A DNA stretch of 32,136 nucleotides from Chthoniobacterales bacterium (GCA_013694595.1 JACDCC010000055.1:1-32136), one strand, 5' to 3'; numbered from the stretch's first letter, positions 8,179 through 16,861 are shown. Translations and numbers: made by a program. The notes: generated by a model from the sequence alone, not told the origin.

Positions 8179-9477
8179 ATGCAAGCGTTACCAGGATTCC
8201 GCGATTTCCTTCCGGACGACTGCGCGGCACGGAACTATATCTTTACGCAATGGCGGAATGTCTCCCGGCGCTACGGCTTTGCGGAATATGACGGGCCCCT
8301 GCTCGAGGAACTGGATTTGTTCGTCAGGAAGTCGGGCGCGGAGATCGTCAAGCAGCTGTACGATTTCACCGACAAAGGGGGACGCGCGGTGGCATTGCGA
8401 CCTGAGATGACGCCCACTTTAGCGCGCATGGTTGCTGCCTCTCACCGCGATTTCCGGAAGCCGATAAAGTGGTTTTCCATCCCGCAGATGTTCCGCTACG
8501 AACGCCCGCAGAAAGGCCGCCTCCGGGAGCACTATCAGTATAATTGCGACATTATCGGCGAAGCTTCACCCGATGCGGATGTCGAGTTAATCGCCGTCTG
8601 CATCGACATTTTGCGGGCGTTTGGATTAACCGCTGATGACGTTGTGGTGAGGATCAGCGATCGCGAATTCTGGGCTGATTTTCTCCGCGCGCAGAACGTG
8701 GCTGAGGACCGCTGGCAGCAGGTCCTGGAGGTGATCGATAAGAGCGAGCGTGAAGCACGCGAGAAGACGGCGGAGCGACTTGGAGATCTGGCCGAGGCTG
8801 TTTTCAGGATTCTTGAGGAGGGTGGCCGGAGTGAGAAGCTCGACCGGATTGTCGATGGTCTGCGACAGCGCGGGCTTGCTGATTTTGTGAAGGTAGATCT
8901 GCGCATCGTCCGCGGTCTCGCCTATTACACGGGCGTGGTTTTCGAGGCGTTCGACCGCGCGGGTAAACTGCGCGCGATCGCCGGCGGCGGCCGCTACGAC
9001 AACCTGATCCACCAGCTCAGTGCAGGCTCGGCTTCGCTTCCGGCCCTGGGCTTCGCGATGGGCGACGTGGTGCTCGGCGAATTGATCCGCGAAAACGCGG
9101 CGGCCTCTGCGAAGATGAAGGCGACGATGGCGCGTGACCAGCAGCTGGATGTCTACGTCGTGATCGCGAAGGAAGAACGCCGTGGCCACGCGGTCGCCCA
9201 GGTGCAGGAACTCCGTGACCGGGGCTACCGCGTCGATTACCCGCTCACGGAAGCGAAGGTGGGGAAGCAGTTTCAAACCGCCGAGCACTTGAACGCAGAA
9301 GTTGCGGTTCTTTATGGCGACGAGTGGCCGCAGGTAAAAGTAAAGCGACTCGCCACGCGCGACGAGCAACTCGTGCCGCACGAAGAGTTGCTTGCGCGCC
9401 TTGTCGCCTCTTCCACCTTGTCATCCCGAGCGGAGCGCAGCGGAGTCGAGGGATCCCGCGGTTCCAGCGAACGGTAG
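8179..9477 (+). CDS. hisS: Histidyl-tRNA synthetase with repeat-encoded tail
   Basis: The 432-residue class II synthetase charges tRNA-His. It begins MQALPGFRDFLP. Class II motif 2 is represented by the FRYERPQKGRLREHYQYNCDIIG segment (described from about residue 114), and the His-specific signatures LRPEMTPTLARM and VRGLAYYTGVVFEAF, then AGGGRYDNL, are present. The C-terminal anticodon-binding domain follows from about residue 325. The last 18 or so residues (SSRAERSGVEGSRGSSER) are not part of the family: they are the translation of an inverted repeat that contains the stop codon. Without it the protein would end at about residue 414, a normal length. aspS follows after 41 bases; hisS-aspS pairs are common in bacteria. 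Confidence 0.96.
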   Translation: MQALPGFRDFLPDDCAARNYIFTQWRNVSRRYGFAEYDGPLLEELDLFVRKSGAEIVKQLYDFTDKGGRAVALRPEMTPTLARMVAASHRDFRKPIKWFSIPQMFRYERPQKGRLREHYQYNCDIIGEASPDADVELIAVCIDILRAFGLTADDVVVRISDREFWADFLRAQNVAEDRWQQVLEVIDKSEREAREKTAERLGDLAEAVFRILEEGGRSEKLDRIVDGLRQRGLADFVKVDLRIVRGLAYYTGVVFEAFDRAGKLRAIAGGGRYDNLIHQLSAGSASLPALGFAMGDVVLGELIRENAAASAKMKATMARDQQLDVYVVIAKEERRGHAVAQVQELRDRGYRVDYPLTEAKVGKQFQTAEHLNAEVAVLYGDEWPQVKVKRLATRDEQLVPHEELLARLVASSTLSSRAERSGVEGSRGSSER

Positions 9478-9514
9478 CGCAACGGGATGTCCCGACTGCG
9501 CTCGACCTGACAGG
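9420..9514. repeat. Dispersed inverted repeat, copy A (hisS end / aspS start)
   Basis: The left arm begins GTCATCCCGAGCGGAGCGCA (9420-9439) and runs on to GGATCCCGCG (9451-9460). The right arm (9483-9514) read on the minus strand is a shorter variant, beginning CCTGTCAGGTCGAGCGCAG and ending GGGACATCCCG. The element holds the hisS stop codon (9475-9477) and the start of the aspS Shine-Dalgarno. It shares its start (GTCATCCYGAGC) and its end (GGAYCYCGCG) with the copy at 20746. Confidence 0.75.
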
Positions 9515-9516
9515 AG
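9512..9516 (+). promoter_or_regulatory. Shine-Dalgarno of aspS, at the edge of repeat copy A
   Basis: AGGAG ends two bases before the ATG at 9519, closer than usual. Its first bases belong to the right arm of the inverted repeat, so folding of the repeat in mRNA could influence aspS translation. Confidence 0.5.
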
Positions 9517-9518
9517 AG

Positions 9519-11291
9519 ATGTACCGGACTCACCATTGTAACGAACTGCGCGCCTCCGCCATTGGCACGCTAGTGAAGCTCGCCGGCTGGGTGCATGTGC
9601 GGCGGGATCACGGCGGGGTGGTGTTCATCGACCTGCGCGATCGCGAAGGGCTGACGCAAGTCGTGTTTCGGCCCGAGGAGAATGCCACGGCGACCGAGGT
9701 GGCGCACACGTTGCGGCATGAAGACGTGGTGCAGGTGGAAGGCAAAGTCGCCCCGCGAATCCCAGGCACCGAAAACCCAAAGCTGGCAACCGGTGACATC
9801 GAAATTCTACCGGATCAACTGCGTATCTTGAACCGCGCGGATGTGCTCCCGTTTCCGCTCGATTCCGATCCGAGCAACGAAGACCTGCGACTTTCGTATC
9901 GCTATTTCGATCTGCGCCGGCCGCAAATCGCGCGGAATCTTCGCATCCGCCATCGCATCACCAAAGCGACACGCGACTTCCTCGACGCGGAGGGTTTCGT
10001 GGAGATCGAAACGCCGATTCTTTCGAAGAGCACGCCAGAAGGCGCGCGGGATTTTCTCGTGCCGAGTCGACTGGCGCCTGGGAAGTTCTACGCGCTTCCG
10101 CAGGCGCCGCAGCAATATAAGCAGCTGCTGATGGTGGGCGGGATCGAGAAGTATTTCCAGATCGCGAAATGCTTCCGCGACGAAGACCTGCGCGCGGATC
10201 GGCAACCGGAATTCACGCAGATCGACATCGAAGCCTCGTTCGTCGAACCGGAAGACATCTTCAAGCTCGTCGAAGGAATGTTGGCGGCGATCTTTCGCGC
10301 CTCGCGCGGCGTGGAAATCCAAACGCCTTTTCCACGCATGACCTGGCACGATGCGATGGATCTTTTCGGGAGCGACAAGCCAGACCGCCGCTTCGCGATG
10401 CCGCTCGTGGATCTGGCCGACACGTTCGCCTCGAGCAGCTTCAAGATGTTCCGCGGCGCACTCGACGCGGGCGGTGCCGTGAAGGCGATCAAAGCGAAGC
10501 AGTTCGCGCTCGTCACCACCGGCCAGATGGAAGAGCTCACCACGATGGCGAAGCTATATGGCGCCAAGGGCCTCGCGTTCATCAAAGTCGAGAACGGCAA
10601 ATGGCAGTCGCCGCTCGTGAAGTTTTTCACGGAAGAGGAGAAAGCGGCGTTGACCTCAAAGCTGCAGATGGAGGAAGGCGATCTCGTCCTCTTCGCCGCC
10701 GACAAATGGGAAGTCGTGTGCGAAGTGCTCGGCCGGCTGCGGCTGCGTATCTCGGAGTTTCAGCAGCTGACGGCGGGCTCGGATGTGCACGACTTTCTCT
10801 GGGTAACAGACTTCCCGCTCATGGCCTTCGACGCCGCTGAAAATAAATGGAACGCGGTGCATCATCCATTCACGCGGCCGAAAGCCAAAGACGTCCCACT
10901 GATCGAAGCCGGCGAGTACGGCAAAGCCCGCGCGGAAGCGTACGACGTGGTGCTCAACGGGGTGGAAATCGGCGGCGGCAGCATCCGAATTCACGAGCCG
11001 GATCTGCAGGCGAAGATGTTCGCCGCGCTCGGCGTGAGCGAAGAAGATCAGCAGACGATGTTCGGTCACATCCTGCGCGCGTTCCGTCTCGGCGCGCCGC
11101 CTCATGGCGGCATCGCGATGGGTCTCGATCGCATGGTGATGCTGATCTGCGGCGAACAAAGCATTCGCGAAGTGATGGCGTTCCCGAAGAACAACCGCGG
11201 CGTGGACCTGATGTCGCAGTCACCGACCGAAGTAGATGCTCGGCAGCTGCGCGATCTGGCGCTGAAGCTCGCGGAAAAGAAGCAAGACTGA
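9519..11291 (+). CDS. aspS: Aspartyl-tRNA synthetase
   Basis: The 590-residue bacterial-type class II synthetase charges tRNA-Asp. It has an N-terminal OB-fold anticodon-binding domain (GWVHVRRDHGGVVFIDLRDR, about 22-41). The catalytic core includes motif 2 (FRDEDLRADRQPEFTQID) and motif 3 (GIAMGLDRMVML), with a bacterial GAD insertion in between, matching the family length of about 590. The ATG at 9519 is chosen because MYRTHHCNELR fits the family start; the frame is open upstream, but only through hisS and repeat sequence. Whether it also charges tRNA-Asn, as in bacteria lacking AsnRS, cannot be judged from this window. It is convergent with the symporter gene, with 68 bases between. Confidence 0.97.
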   Translation: MYRTHHCNELRASAIGTLVKLAGWVHVRRDHGGVVFIDLRDREGLTQVVFRPEENATATEVAHTLRHEDVVQVEGKVAPRIPGTENPKLATGDIEILPDQLRILNRADVLPFPLDSDPSNEDLRLSYRYFDLRRPQIARNLRIRHRITKATRDFLDAEGFVEIETPILSKSTPEGARDFLVPSRLAPGKFYALPQAPQQYKQLLMVGGIEKYFQIAKCFRDEDLRADRQPEFTQIDIEASFVEPEDIFKLVEGMLAAIFRASRGVEIQTPFPRMTWHDAMDLFGSDKPDRRFAMPLVDLADTFASSSFKMFRGALDAGGAVKAIKAKQFALVTTGQMEELTTMAKLYGAKGLAFIKVENGKWQSPLVKFFTEEEKAALTSKLQMEEGDLVLFAADKWEVVCEVLGRLRLRISEFQQLTAGSDVHDFLWVTDFPLMAFDAAENKWNAVHHPFTRPKAKDVPLIEAGEYGKARAEAYDVVLNGVEIGGGSIRIHEPDLQAKMFAALGVSEEDQQTMFGHILRAFRLGAPPHGGIAMGLDRMVMLICGEQSIREVMAFPKNNRGVDLMSQSPTEVDARQLRDLALKLAEKKQD

Positions 11292-11359
11292 GGAAGTCGC
11301 GACGGCGCGCCCATTGAAGCTGCGAGGGGACCGCATCAGCACCGGCAGTTCCGCTCTGA

Positions 11360-12934
11360 TCAAGCCGCAGCGGCCGGCGCCGGAGTGCGCTGGCGACTGA
11401 AGAGCCAGCCAATTCCAAAGGTGATCAAGAAGTTGATTGGGAAGAGCCACGGATAAGTCATCGTCGGTTTGATCCGCGCGATCGTTTCAGGGGCTGCCTG
11501 CAGCAAGACATAGATGTCCGGCCGGACCCATGTGGTGACCGCGATACAGATCACCAGCGCGACCCAAAGCGACCAGAGCCGCGCCGGGACGCGAAACAGG
11601 GCCAGGATGAAGATGCCGAGCATCGTGCCGTACGTGTAGGAGACCATGCCGAAGGCGAGGCTGAGGAGATTGATCTTCGCTCGCTCCTGGACGTAGTAGA
11701 GCGCCACTGTCATCAAGCCGAGAATCCCGCTCCAAACGATGACCGCGATCCGCGAACGACGAACCATCGCGCCGGTGTTTTCCGGTGCTTCCGAGTGGCC
11801 GCCGTAGATGAGCGAAATCGAAGTCTGCGAGAGCGCACCCAGCGCGGAGTCCAGGCTCGAGATCGCAGCCGCGAATGCGCCTGCGAGAACCAGCCCGGTG
11901 ATACCCGGCGGCAGGACGGTGGTAATCCAAACCGGAAAAACGTAATCCGTTTTCTGCGCGAACAGCGCCGCTTCGACCGCGTTTGGCGGGAACTGCTGGT
12001 AGAACACGAACAACGCGGCGCCGACCATCAGCATCAGGATTGTCACGATTTGCCCGACGCCGCTGAAGATCACCGCTTTGGTAGCATCGCGCGACGATCG
12101 GCAGCAGAACATTCGCTGTGCATTAAGTTGATCGGTCCCGAACGCCGCGAGGTTTTGGAACGGCATCGCAAGCAGCGCGGTCCACATCGTGAACTCCGCG
12201 TCTTTCATCCACGAGAGGAATGACGCTTCCGATCCCGCCGGCGGCACCCACCGGAAGATTTCAAACTTACCCGCCGCGCCCGCTTGCGTGATGAATTGCG
12301 ACCAGCCATCCGGCAGCATTGAAACCATCCAGATCAGCGCCAGGAATCCGGACCCAATGAAGAGGAAGAACTGCATCACATCGGTCCAGATCACAGTCGT
12401 CATGCCGCCCATCAGCGTCCAGACAACCGCAAAAATCGCGATGACGATGATGCTTTGCGTCATGCTCAACGGCGTCACCGTTCGCAAGACCATCGCCGGC
12501 ACGAGCACGCGCACGCTTTGCCCGAGAATCGAGCCGATCATGAACAGCGCAGTCGTTAGACCCTTTACTCCCGGCCCAAGCCGGTGCGCCATGTAGTCGT
12601 ACGGGCTGTAGATATCCCGCTCGTAGAAAACGCGCACGAAGTAAAGCCCCACCACGCACCGCGCGAGAATCGAGCCGATCGCCCATTGGAGGTAAGTGAA
12701 GTTCCCGGTGAGCGCGAACACGGCACCTGGCACACCGATGAACGTGACCGCGCTGATCTCCGTCGCGATGATTGACCCGCACACCGCCGGCCATGGCAGC
12801 GAGCGACCGGCGAGGAAGAAATCCTTGATGTTCGCCTGCTGCCCGCGAAGGCGATGACCCACCCACGTGGTGAGCAGCAGGTAGCCGATAAGCACCGCCC
12901 AATCGAGTGCTGTGAAATGCGTATGAACTTCCAT
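11360..12934 (-). CDS. Sodium:solute symporter (SSS family)
   Basis: The 524-residue polytopic membrane protein has about 13 hydrophobic segments. Family features include TEISAVTFIGVPGAVFALTG (58-77) in the second membrane segment, GTDQLNAQRM (266-275), and the Na-site helix SSLDSALGALSQTS (359-372), where Ser and Thr residues coordinate sodium in relatives of known structure. It would couple the sodium gradient to uptake of a small organic solute such as a sugar, sialic acid, proline or a vitamin. The sequence does not show which, and no catabolic genes lie next to it. It stands alone: convergent with aspS and divergent from the glycosylase across 113 bases. Confidence 0.9.
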   Translation of the reverse strand: MEVHTHFTALDWAVLIGYLLLTTWVGHRLRGQQANIKDFFLAGRSLPWPAVCGSIIATEISAVTFIGVPGAVFALTGNFTYLQWAIGSILARCVVGLYFVRVFYERDIYSPYDYMAHRLGPGVKGLTTALFMIGSILGQSVRVLVPAMVLRTVTPLSMTQSIIVIAIFAVVWTLMGGMTTVIWTDVMQFFLFIGSGFLALIWMVSMLPDGWSQFITQAGAAGKFEIFRWVPPAGSEASFLSWMKDAEFTMWTALLAMPFQNLAAFGTDQLNAQRMFCCRSSRDATKAVIFSGVGQIVTILMLMVGAALFVFYQQFPPNAVEAALFAQKTDYVFPVWITTVLPPGITGLVLAGAFAAAISSLDSALGALSQTSISLIYGGHSEAPENTGAMVRRSRIAVIVWSGILGLMTVALYYVQERAKINLLSLAFGMVSYTYGTMLGIFILALFRVPARLWSLWVALVICIAVTTWVRPDIYVLLQAAPETIARIKPTMTYPWLFPINFLITFGIGWLFSRQRTPAPAAAA

Positions 12935-13047
12935 ATATCAGCGGCAGGGTTCGCCGAGCGTCTGCGGCGTCTTTAGCTGACAGAAAGCGCGCGAGCAGCA
13001 AAGCGCAATTTCGCCAGCACTGCGGCCACGAGCACATATTTTAAGGG

Positions 13048-13959
13048 GTGCAGCGTGGTGATTTCAACGTTCTTCCGTGTCCGGATTTCGACTTGGCGGT
13101 GACGCTCGACTCCGGCCAGGTGTTCCAGTGGGAGCAGCATGGCGGCGGATTTGTCGGTACGATTGGCAATTCACCGGTCTATGTGGAGCAGCACGGCGCC
13201 GAACTGCGCGTCACGTTGGGCGCAGCGGCGCACGTGGAGCGGTATTTCGCGCTCGATCATCCGCTCGGCGAGATCTGCCGCCTGTTTCCGGCCGACCCGA
13301 CGATGACAGCGGCGCGCGATTACTGCCGCGGGCTTCGGATAATGCGGCAACCGATCTGGGAGTGTCTGGCGAGCTTTATCACCTCGTCGATGAAGCAGGT
13401 GGCGCATATCCGGCAGATGACGCGCTCGCTGCGGGAACGGTTTGGCGAACGTCACCAGCTGCTCGGGCGTGAGGTGTATGCGTTCCCCTCGGCTAAAAAA
13501 CTGGAGCAAGCGAGTGAGGCGGAGCTTCGCGCATGCGCGCTCGGCTATCGGGCCGGGAACCTTTTGAGGACGGCGCAGCTCGTCCGCGCGGGCGAGGCGA
13601 ACCTGGAGGCGTGGCGCGAGTTACCGGATGAAGAATTACGCGCCCGCCTCTGTGGTCTCCCCGGCGTCGGCCCAAAGGTAGCGAATTGTGTAATGCTCTT
13701 CGCGTACGAACGGCTGCGCGCCTTCCCGATCGACGTCTGGATCGAGCGCGTGCTGAAGCAGCAGTATTTCCCGCGCGCGCGCAAGCTGACGCCACAGCGG
13801 CTGCGGGAGTTTTGCGACAGCTACTTCGGGGAGCATGGCGGTTACGCGCAGCAGTATCTTTTCCATCATGCGCGCAAGAGCACGCCGCGCCGTCGCGCTG
13901 CCGCCGCGAAGCGCTCGAGGCGCCGGAGCGCAGTTGTCAGGAAGAGCTCACTGGCATAA
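13048..13959 (+). CDS. OGG1-type 8-oxoguanine DNA glycosylase/lyase
   Basis: This 303-residue protein has the layout of eukaryotic OGG1: an N-terminal OGG_N domain (DSGQVFQW, 21-28), then a helix-hairpin-helix-GPD core. The hairpin LCGLPGVGPKVANCV puts the catalytic Lys at residue 210, and FPIDVWIERV puts the catalytic Asp at 229. WECLASFITSS (104-114) lines up with the human segment leading to its Asn triplet, but here it continues Met-Lys-Gln. The family removes oxidised guanine from DNA and nicks the strand. The start is GTG (13048), directly behind TATTTTAAGGG. The C-terminus is a very basic Lys/Arg/Ala/Ser tail from about residue 276. Confidence 0.88.
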   Translation: MQRGDFNVLPCPDFDLAVTLDSGQVFQWEQHGGGFVGTIGNSPVYVEQHGAELRVTLGAAAHVERYFALDHPLGEICRLFPADPTMTAARDYCRGLRIMRQPIWECLASFITSSMKQVAHIRQMTRSLRERFGERHQLLGREVYAFPSAKKLEQASEAELRACALGYRAGNLLRTAQLVRAGEANLEAWRELPDEELRARLCGLPGVGPKVANCVMLFAYERLRAFPIDVWIERVLKQQYFPRARKLTPQRLREFCDSYFGEHGGYAQQYLFHHARKSTPRRRAAAAKRSRRRSAVVRKSSLA

Positions 13960-14082
13960 CATGCGGAGAGTCGGCAATGCGTGAAAAACGGCCGCGCTGG
14001 ACGAACCGCGGCTGCGATCCGGCCGCGCAAATCTTCCCGGCGCTGCTGATTTAAATTTCCGTCGCCCCATCTGCCGCGAGCC

Positions 14083-15135
14083 ATGCAAGGAAAACGAGAA
14101 CGAAGGAAGCTCTGGTGGGCGATTCTCGGCTCGCTCTTCGTGCATCTGGTGGCCGCGTTGTCGCTGGCGGCGTTCAACCGTTCGTCGTCAGCGCTCCCAG
14201 ACGTGGACGAGCGACCGCTGGAACTGACGATGATGGATCTCGCGGCCACTCCGCCACCGGCCACGCCGCCACCTAATCCTGCCTACATCGAGACCGATCC
14301 GGTGAAGGAATCGGCGGAGGAGCCGGAAGAGAAAACCTTCGAATCCAACGCCAACTCTCGCGCGGCCAGCAATCTCCCCGCGACTGGTGACGCGCCGCTT
14401 CCGAGCCAGGAGGGGAAGGATCGGCCGTTCATCCAGATGGAGACGCAGCAGTCGTCGCTCGCCTCAGCAGGGCAACCCGCGCAGCCAACCCCCGAACCCA
14501 CGCCACCACCGCAACCGAGCCCAACGGCCACGATGGTCGCGGTGGAGACTCCGAAGCCTCTGCCTTCCGAGCCACCGAAGCTGACGCCGTTGCCGGAGCC
14601 AAGCGCGACAAGGGATCAGCTGGCGATGCTGACCGGCACGCCCCCGCCTGCTTTGCGCGATCCGGAGGAGGCAGAAGCGACTCCGCCTCCCGAGGCTGCT
14701 CCCACCGCGCCGCCGATCGTGCCGCGCCCGCGCCCGGAGCGCCCGGCGACGGCTTATCAGCCGGAAAAACAGGAGACGCGGATCCGCGGCAGCATCACCG
14801 ATCGCGGGCCGACTTCGGTCAATGCCGTCGGCACTCCCCTCGGCCGTTACCAGAAAGCGGTCACGGACGCCATCGGCTCCCGTTGGTACTACTACATGAA
14901 GTCCAAGATCGATCTCGTCAGCATCGGGACGGCGCAGATCGAGGCCGAGGTAGATCAAAACGGAAAGGTGCAGAAGTTGCGGGTCGTCTCGAACAATGCG
15001 AACGAAGCGTTCGCCAACATCTGCTTGCAATCATTTCAGGAGGCGCAAATTCCTCCGATCCCGCCTGATCTGGTCGCCGCCTTGCCGGAAGGCAGGTTGC
15101 CGGTCGACATCTCTTTCACGACCTACGCACACTGA
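14083..15135 (+). CDS. TonB/TolA-like energy transducer
   Basis: The 350-residue protein has a basic start, one membrane anchor (residues about 11-31) with an SxxxH pair (Ser17, His21) like the one in TonB, and a long spacer (about 35-235) rich in Pro, Glu, Ala and Thr. The C-terminal domain of about 100 residues begins at GRYQKAVTDAIGSRWYYYM, followed by IEAEVDQNGKVQKL, the TonB-C/TolA-C type. It would link an ExbB/ExbD or TolQ/TolR motor to the outer membrane. Its stop overlaps the exbB start (TGATG), so translation is probably coupled. The lack of tolB and pal downstream argues against a complete Tol-Pal operon here. It is clearly distinct from the TonB at 171-848. Confidence 0.85.
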   Translation: MQGKRERRKLWWAILGSLFVHLVAALSLAAFNRSSSALPDVDERPLELTMMDLAATPPPATPPPNPAYIETDPVKESAEEPEEKTFESNANSRAASNLPATGDAPLPSQEGKDRPFIQMETQQSSLASAGQPAQPTPEPTPPPQPSPTATMVAVETPKPLPSEPPKLTPLPEPSATRDQLAMLTGTPPPALRDPEEAEATPPPEAAPTAPPIVPRPRPERPATAYQPEKQETRIRGSITDRGPTSVNAVGTPLGRYQKAVTDAIGSRWYYYMKSKIDLVSIGTAQIEAEVDQNGKVQKLRVVSNNANEAFANICLQSFQEAQIPPIPPDLVAALPEGRLPVDISFTTYAH

Positions 15136-15857
15136 TGATCGCTTATCTGATGCTGGCGCAACTGCCAGAAAGCGCGCAGAGCGTCGTGACCTTTTTCGTC
15201 ACCGGCGGCCCCTTCATGTGGCCGCTACTTGCCTGCTCCATCGTGGCGGTGACGACGATCATCCTGCGCGGCATGGCGTTGCGCCGCAACAACGTGCTCC
15301 CGCTGGTCGTGGAGAGCGAGATCGAGCGCCTGGTGCCCGGAGGAAGTGCCGAGCGGCTGGCGCGCCTCGTGCAGCAGGACGAATCCTCGCTCGCGCGCAT
15401 CGTCCGCACGGCTTTGCAACACTTACGCGCGCCGCGCAACGAAACCGTGGAGGTGGTGGAAACCAGAGCACGCCACGAGATGATCGTGCTCGAGAAAGGG
15501 TTGATCGTGCTGGAGATCATTACCGGAATTGCGCCTCTGCTCGGGTTGATTGGGGCAGTCGCGGGGCTGGTTCGCGTCTTCTCGGCTCTCGGTATCAGCT
15601 CGGGTGCCTCCAACACGCAGGCGATCGCGCTTGGAATTTCGGAAGCGTTGAACGCGACCGTGTTTGGTCTTTCCATTGCGGTGCCGACGCTGATCGCGTT
15701 TAGCTATTTCTCGAAAAAGGTCGAAGTGATGTCCGTCGAGATGGAGACGCTGGTGGTGGAGCTGATCAGCAAGTGCTACTACGGCCGGGTCCACCGCGAG
15801 GACGGGGCGCCGCCACCCAGCCGCGCGACGATACCGGCCCGCGCGCCGGTAGTTTAA
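15135..15857 (+). CDS. exbB: ExbB/TolQ/MotA-family proton channel subunit
   Basis: The 240-residue inner-membrane protein has three membrane helices: about 27-47, about 121-150 (IAPLLGLIGAVAGLVRVFSAL) and about 168-194 (GISEALNATVFGLSIAVP). A cytoplasmic region lies between the first two. Together with the following ExbD it forms the proton-driven motor. Helix 3 keeps the conserved Thr (Thr175), but in helix 2 the usual GTV motif is Gly-Ala141-Val, so the Thr that normally faces the ExbD Asp in the pore is missing. The ATG at 15135 shares one base with the tonB-like stop. The protein is smaller at the C-terminus than MotA and lacks motor-specific features. Confidence 0.92.
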   Translation: MIAYLMLAQLPESAQSVVTFFVTGGPFMWPLLACSIVAVTTIILRGMALRRNNVLPLVVESEIERLVPGGSAERLARLVQQDESSLARIVRTALQHLRAPRNETVEVVETRARHEMIVLEKGLIVLEIITGIAPLLGLIGAVAGLVRVFSALGISSGASNTQAIALGISEALNATVFGLSIAVPTLIAFSYFSKKVEVMSVEMETLVVELISKCYYGRVHREDGAPPPSRATIPARAPVV

Positions 15858-15877
15858 CGCAGCGCATCCCTGCAGCC

Positions 15878-16285
15878 ATGAAGTTCGCGGTTCGGAAGCG
15901 GCGCGCGCCCTCGATTATTATCGTGTCGCTGGTGGATATCCTCACCATCCTGCTGATCTTTTTTGTCGTCTCCACCACGTTCAAGAAGGACCAGCCGGAG
16001 GTGCAGATTAACCTGCCGGAGTCCCAGACCGCCACTTCCGCTCCCGCCGAGACGGAACATGCCGTCGTCGCTGTGAACGAGAATGACGAGGTGAGCCTCG
16101 ACGGCCGCGCTCTCCCAGTGGAGGAGCTGCAATCGGCGGTGCAGGATTTGCCCGGATCGCGCAAATCGACTCTCGCATTACAGGCGGATCGGAAGGCGTC
16201 GTTCGGCACCATCATCAAAGTAATGGACGCGTTGAAGCTGGCGGGAGTGAAGAACCTGCCGGCGTTTACTCAGGGCGAAAAGTGA
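15878..16285 (+). CDS. exbD: ExbD/TolR biopolymer transport protein
   Basis: The 135-residue protein has a basic N-terminus and a single membrane helix, IIIVSLVDILTILLIFFVV (about 13-31), with Asp20 at the conserved proton-carrying position. The periplasmic domain has ExbD features (VQINLPES after the helix; LALQADRKASFGTIIKVMDALKLAGV near the end, described here by its core residues). The ATG at 15878 is chosen because the upstream in-frame codons overlap exbB and are not family-like. It pairs with the ExbB 20 bases upstream. The def gene starts inside its stop codon (GTGA), an unusual coupling of an envelope motor with peptide deformylase. Confidence 0.93.
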   Translation: MKFAVRKRRAPSIIIVSLVDILTILLIFFVVSTTFKKDQPEVQINLPESQTATSAPAETEHAVVAVNENDEVSLDGRALPVEELQSAVQDLPGSRKSTLALQADRKASFGTIIKVMDALKLAGVKNLPAFTQGEK

Positions 16286-16839
16286 GGCTGCCGATCGTGA
16301 AATATGGCGACCCGGTGCTGCGGGCGAAGGGGAAGCGGATCGCGGAAGCGGATCAGCAGATCCGTGAGCTCGCGGCGAACATGCTCGAGACGATGCATGC
16401 GGCGAACGGCGTCGGCCTTGCCGCGCAGCAGGTAGGCGAAGCGCTGCAGCTGACCGTGCTCGACATCGCCGCGGTGGAGGATCGGCCGAGCACGATGAAG
16501 TTGAATGGCGCGGAGGTCCATCCGGCGACGGCGATGCCGCTCGTGCTGTTGAATCCGGCGCTGCGTCTGAAAGGCGAAACGGTTTCGGGGACGGAAGGTT
16601 GCCTGAGTTTTCCGGAGATCACCGCGGAGATCGACCGCGCTGACGTTGTCGTGGCGCAGGCGCAGACGCTGGACGGTGAAGAAATCGAGATTGAAGCGTC
16701 AGGTTTGCTGGCGCGCGCTCTGCAGCATGAGGTTGATCATCTCAACGGCATCCTGTTTATCGATCGGATGAGTTCGGTGGCGAAGGCGAGCCTCTCGAGT
16801 AGGCTCAAGCGGCTTCAAAAGGAACGCCAGCGCGGGTAA
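16282..16839 (+). CDS. def: Peptide deformylase
   Basis: The 185-residue metalloenzyme removes the formyl group from the first Met of new proteins. All three motifs are intact: GVGLAAQQ (43-50), EGCLSFP (105-111, metal ligand Cys107) and QHEVDH (148-153, ligands His149 and His153, catalytic Glu150). An extra loop of about 15 residues (about 64-84) precedes the strand leading to motif 2; similar loops occur in other deformylases. It begins with GTG at 16282, overlapping the TGA of exbD, so its expression is probably tied to the tonB-exbB-exbD unit. No methionyl-tRNA formyltransferase gene follows; the gene ends before a convergent repeat element. Confidence 0.96.
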   Translation: MRLPIVKYGDPVLRAKGKRIAEADQQIRELAANMLETMHAANGVGLAAQQVGEALQLTVLDIAAVEDRPSTMKLNGAEVHPATAMPLVLLNPALRLKGETVSGTEGCLSFPEITAEIDRADVVVAQAQTLDGEEIEIEASGLLARALQHEVDHLNGILFIDRMSSVAKASLSSRLKRLQKERQRG

Positions 16840-16861
16840 AACCTGACGGCCCAACCGCAGC

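Noticed and set aside
9324-9518. Upstream extension of aspS through the hisS end and the repeat
   Set aside because: The extension is out-of-frame hisS and repeat sequence; ATG 9519 has a Shine-Dalgarno and a family-like N-terminus.
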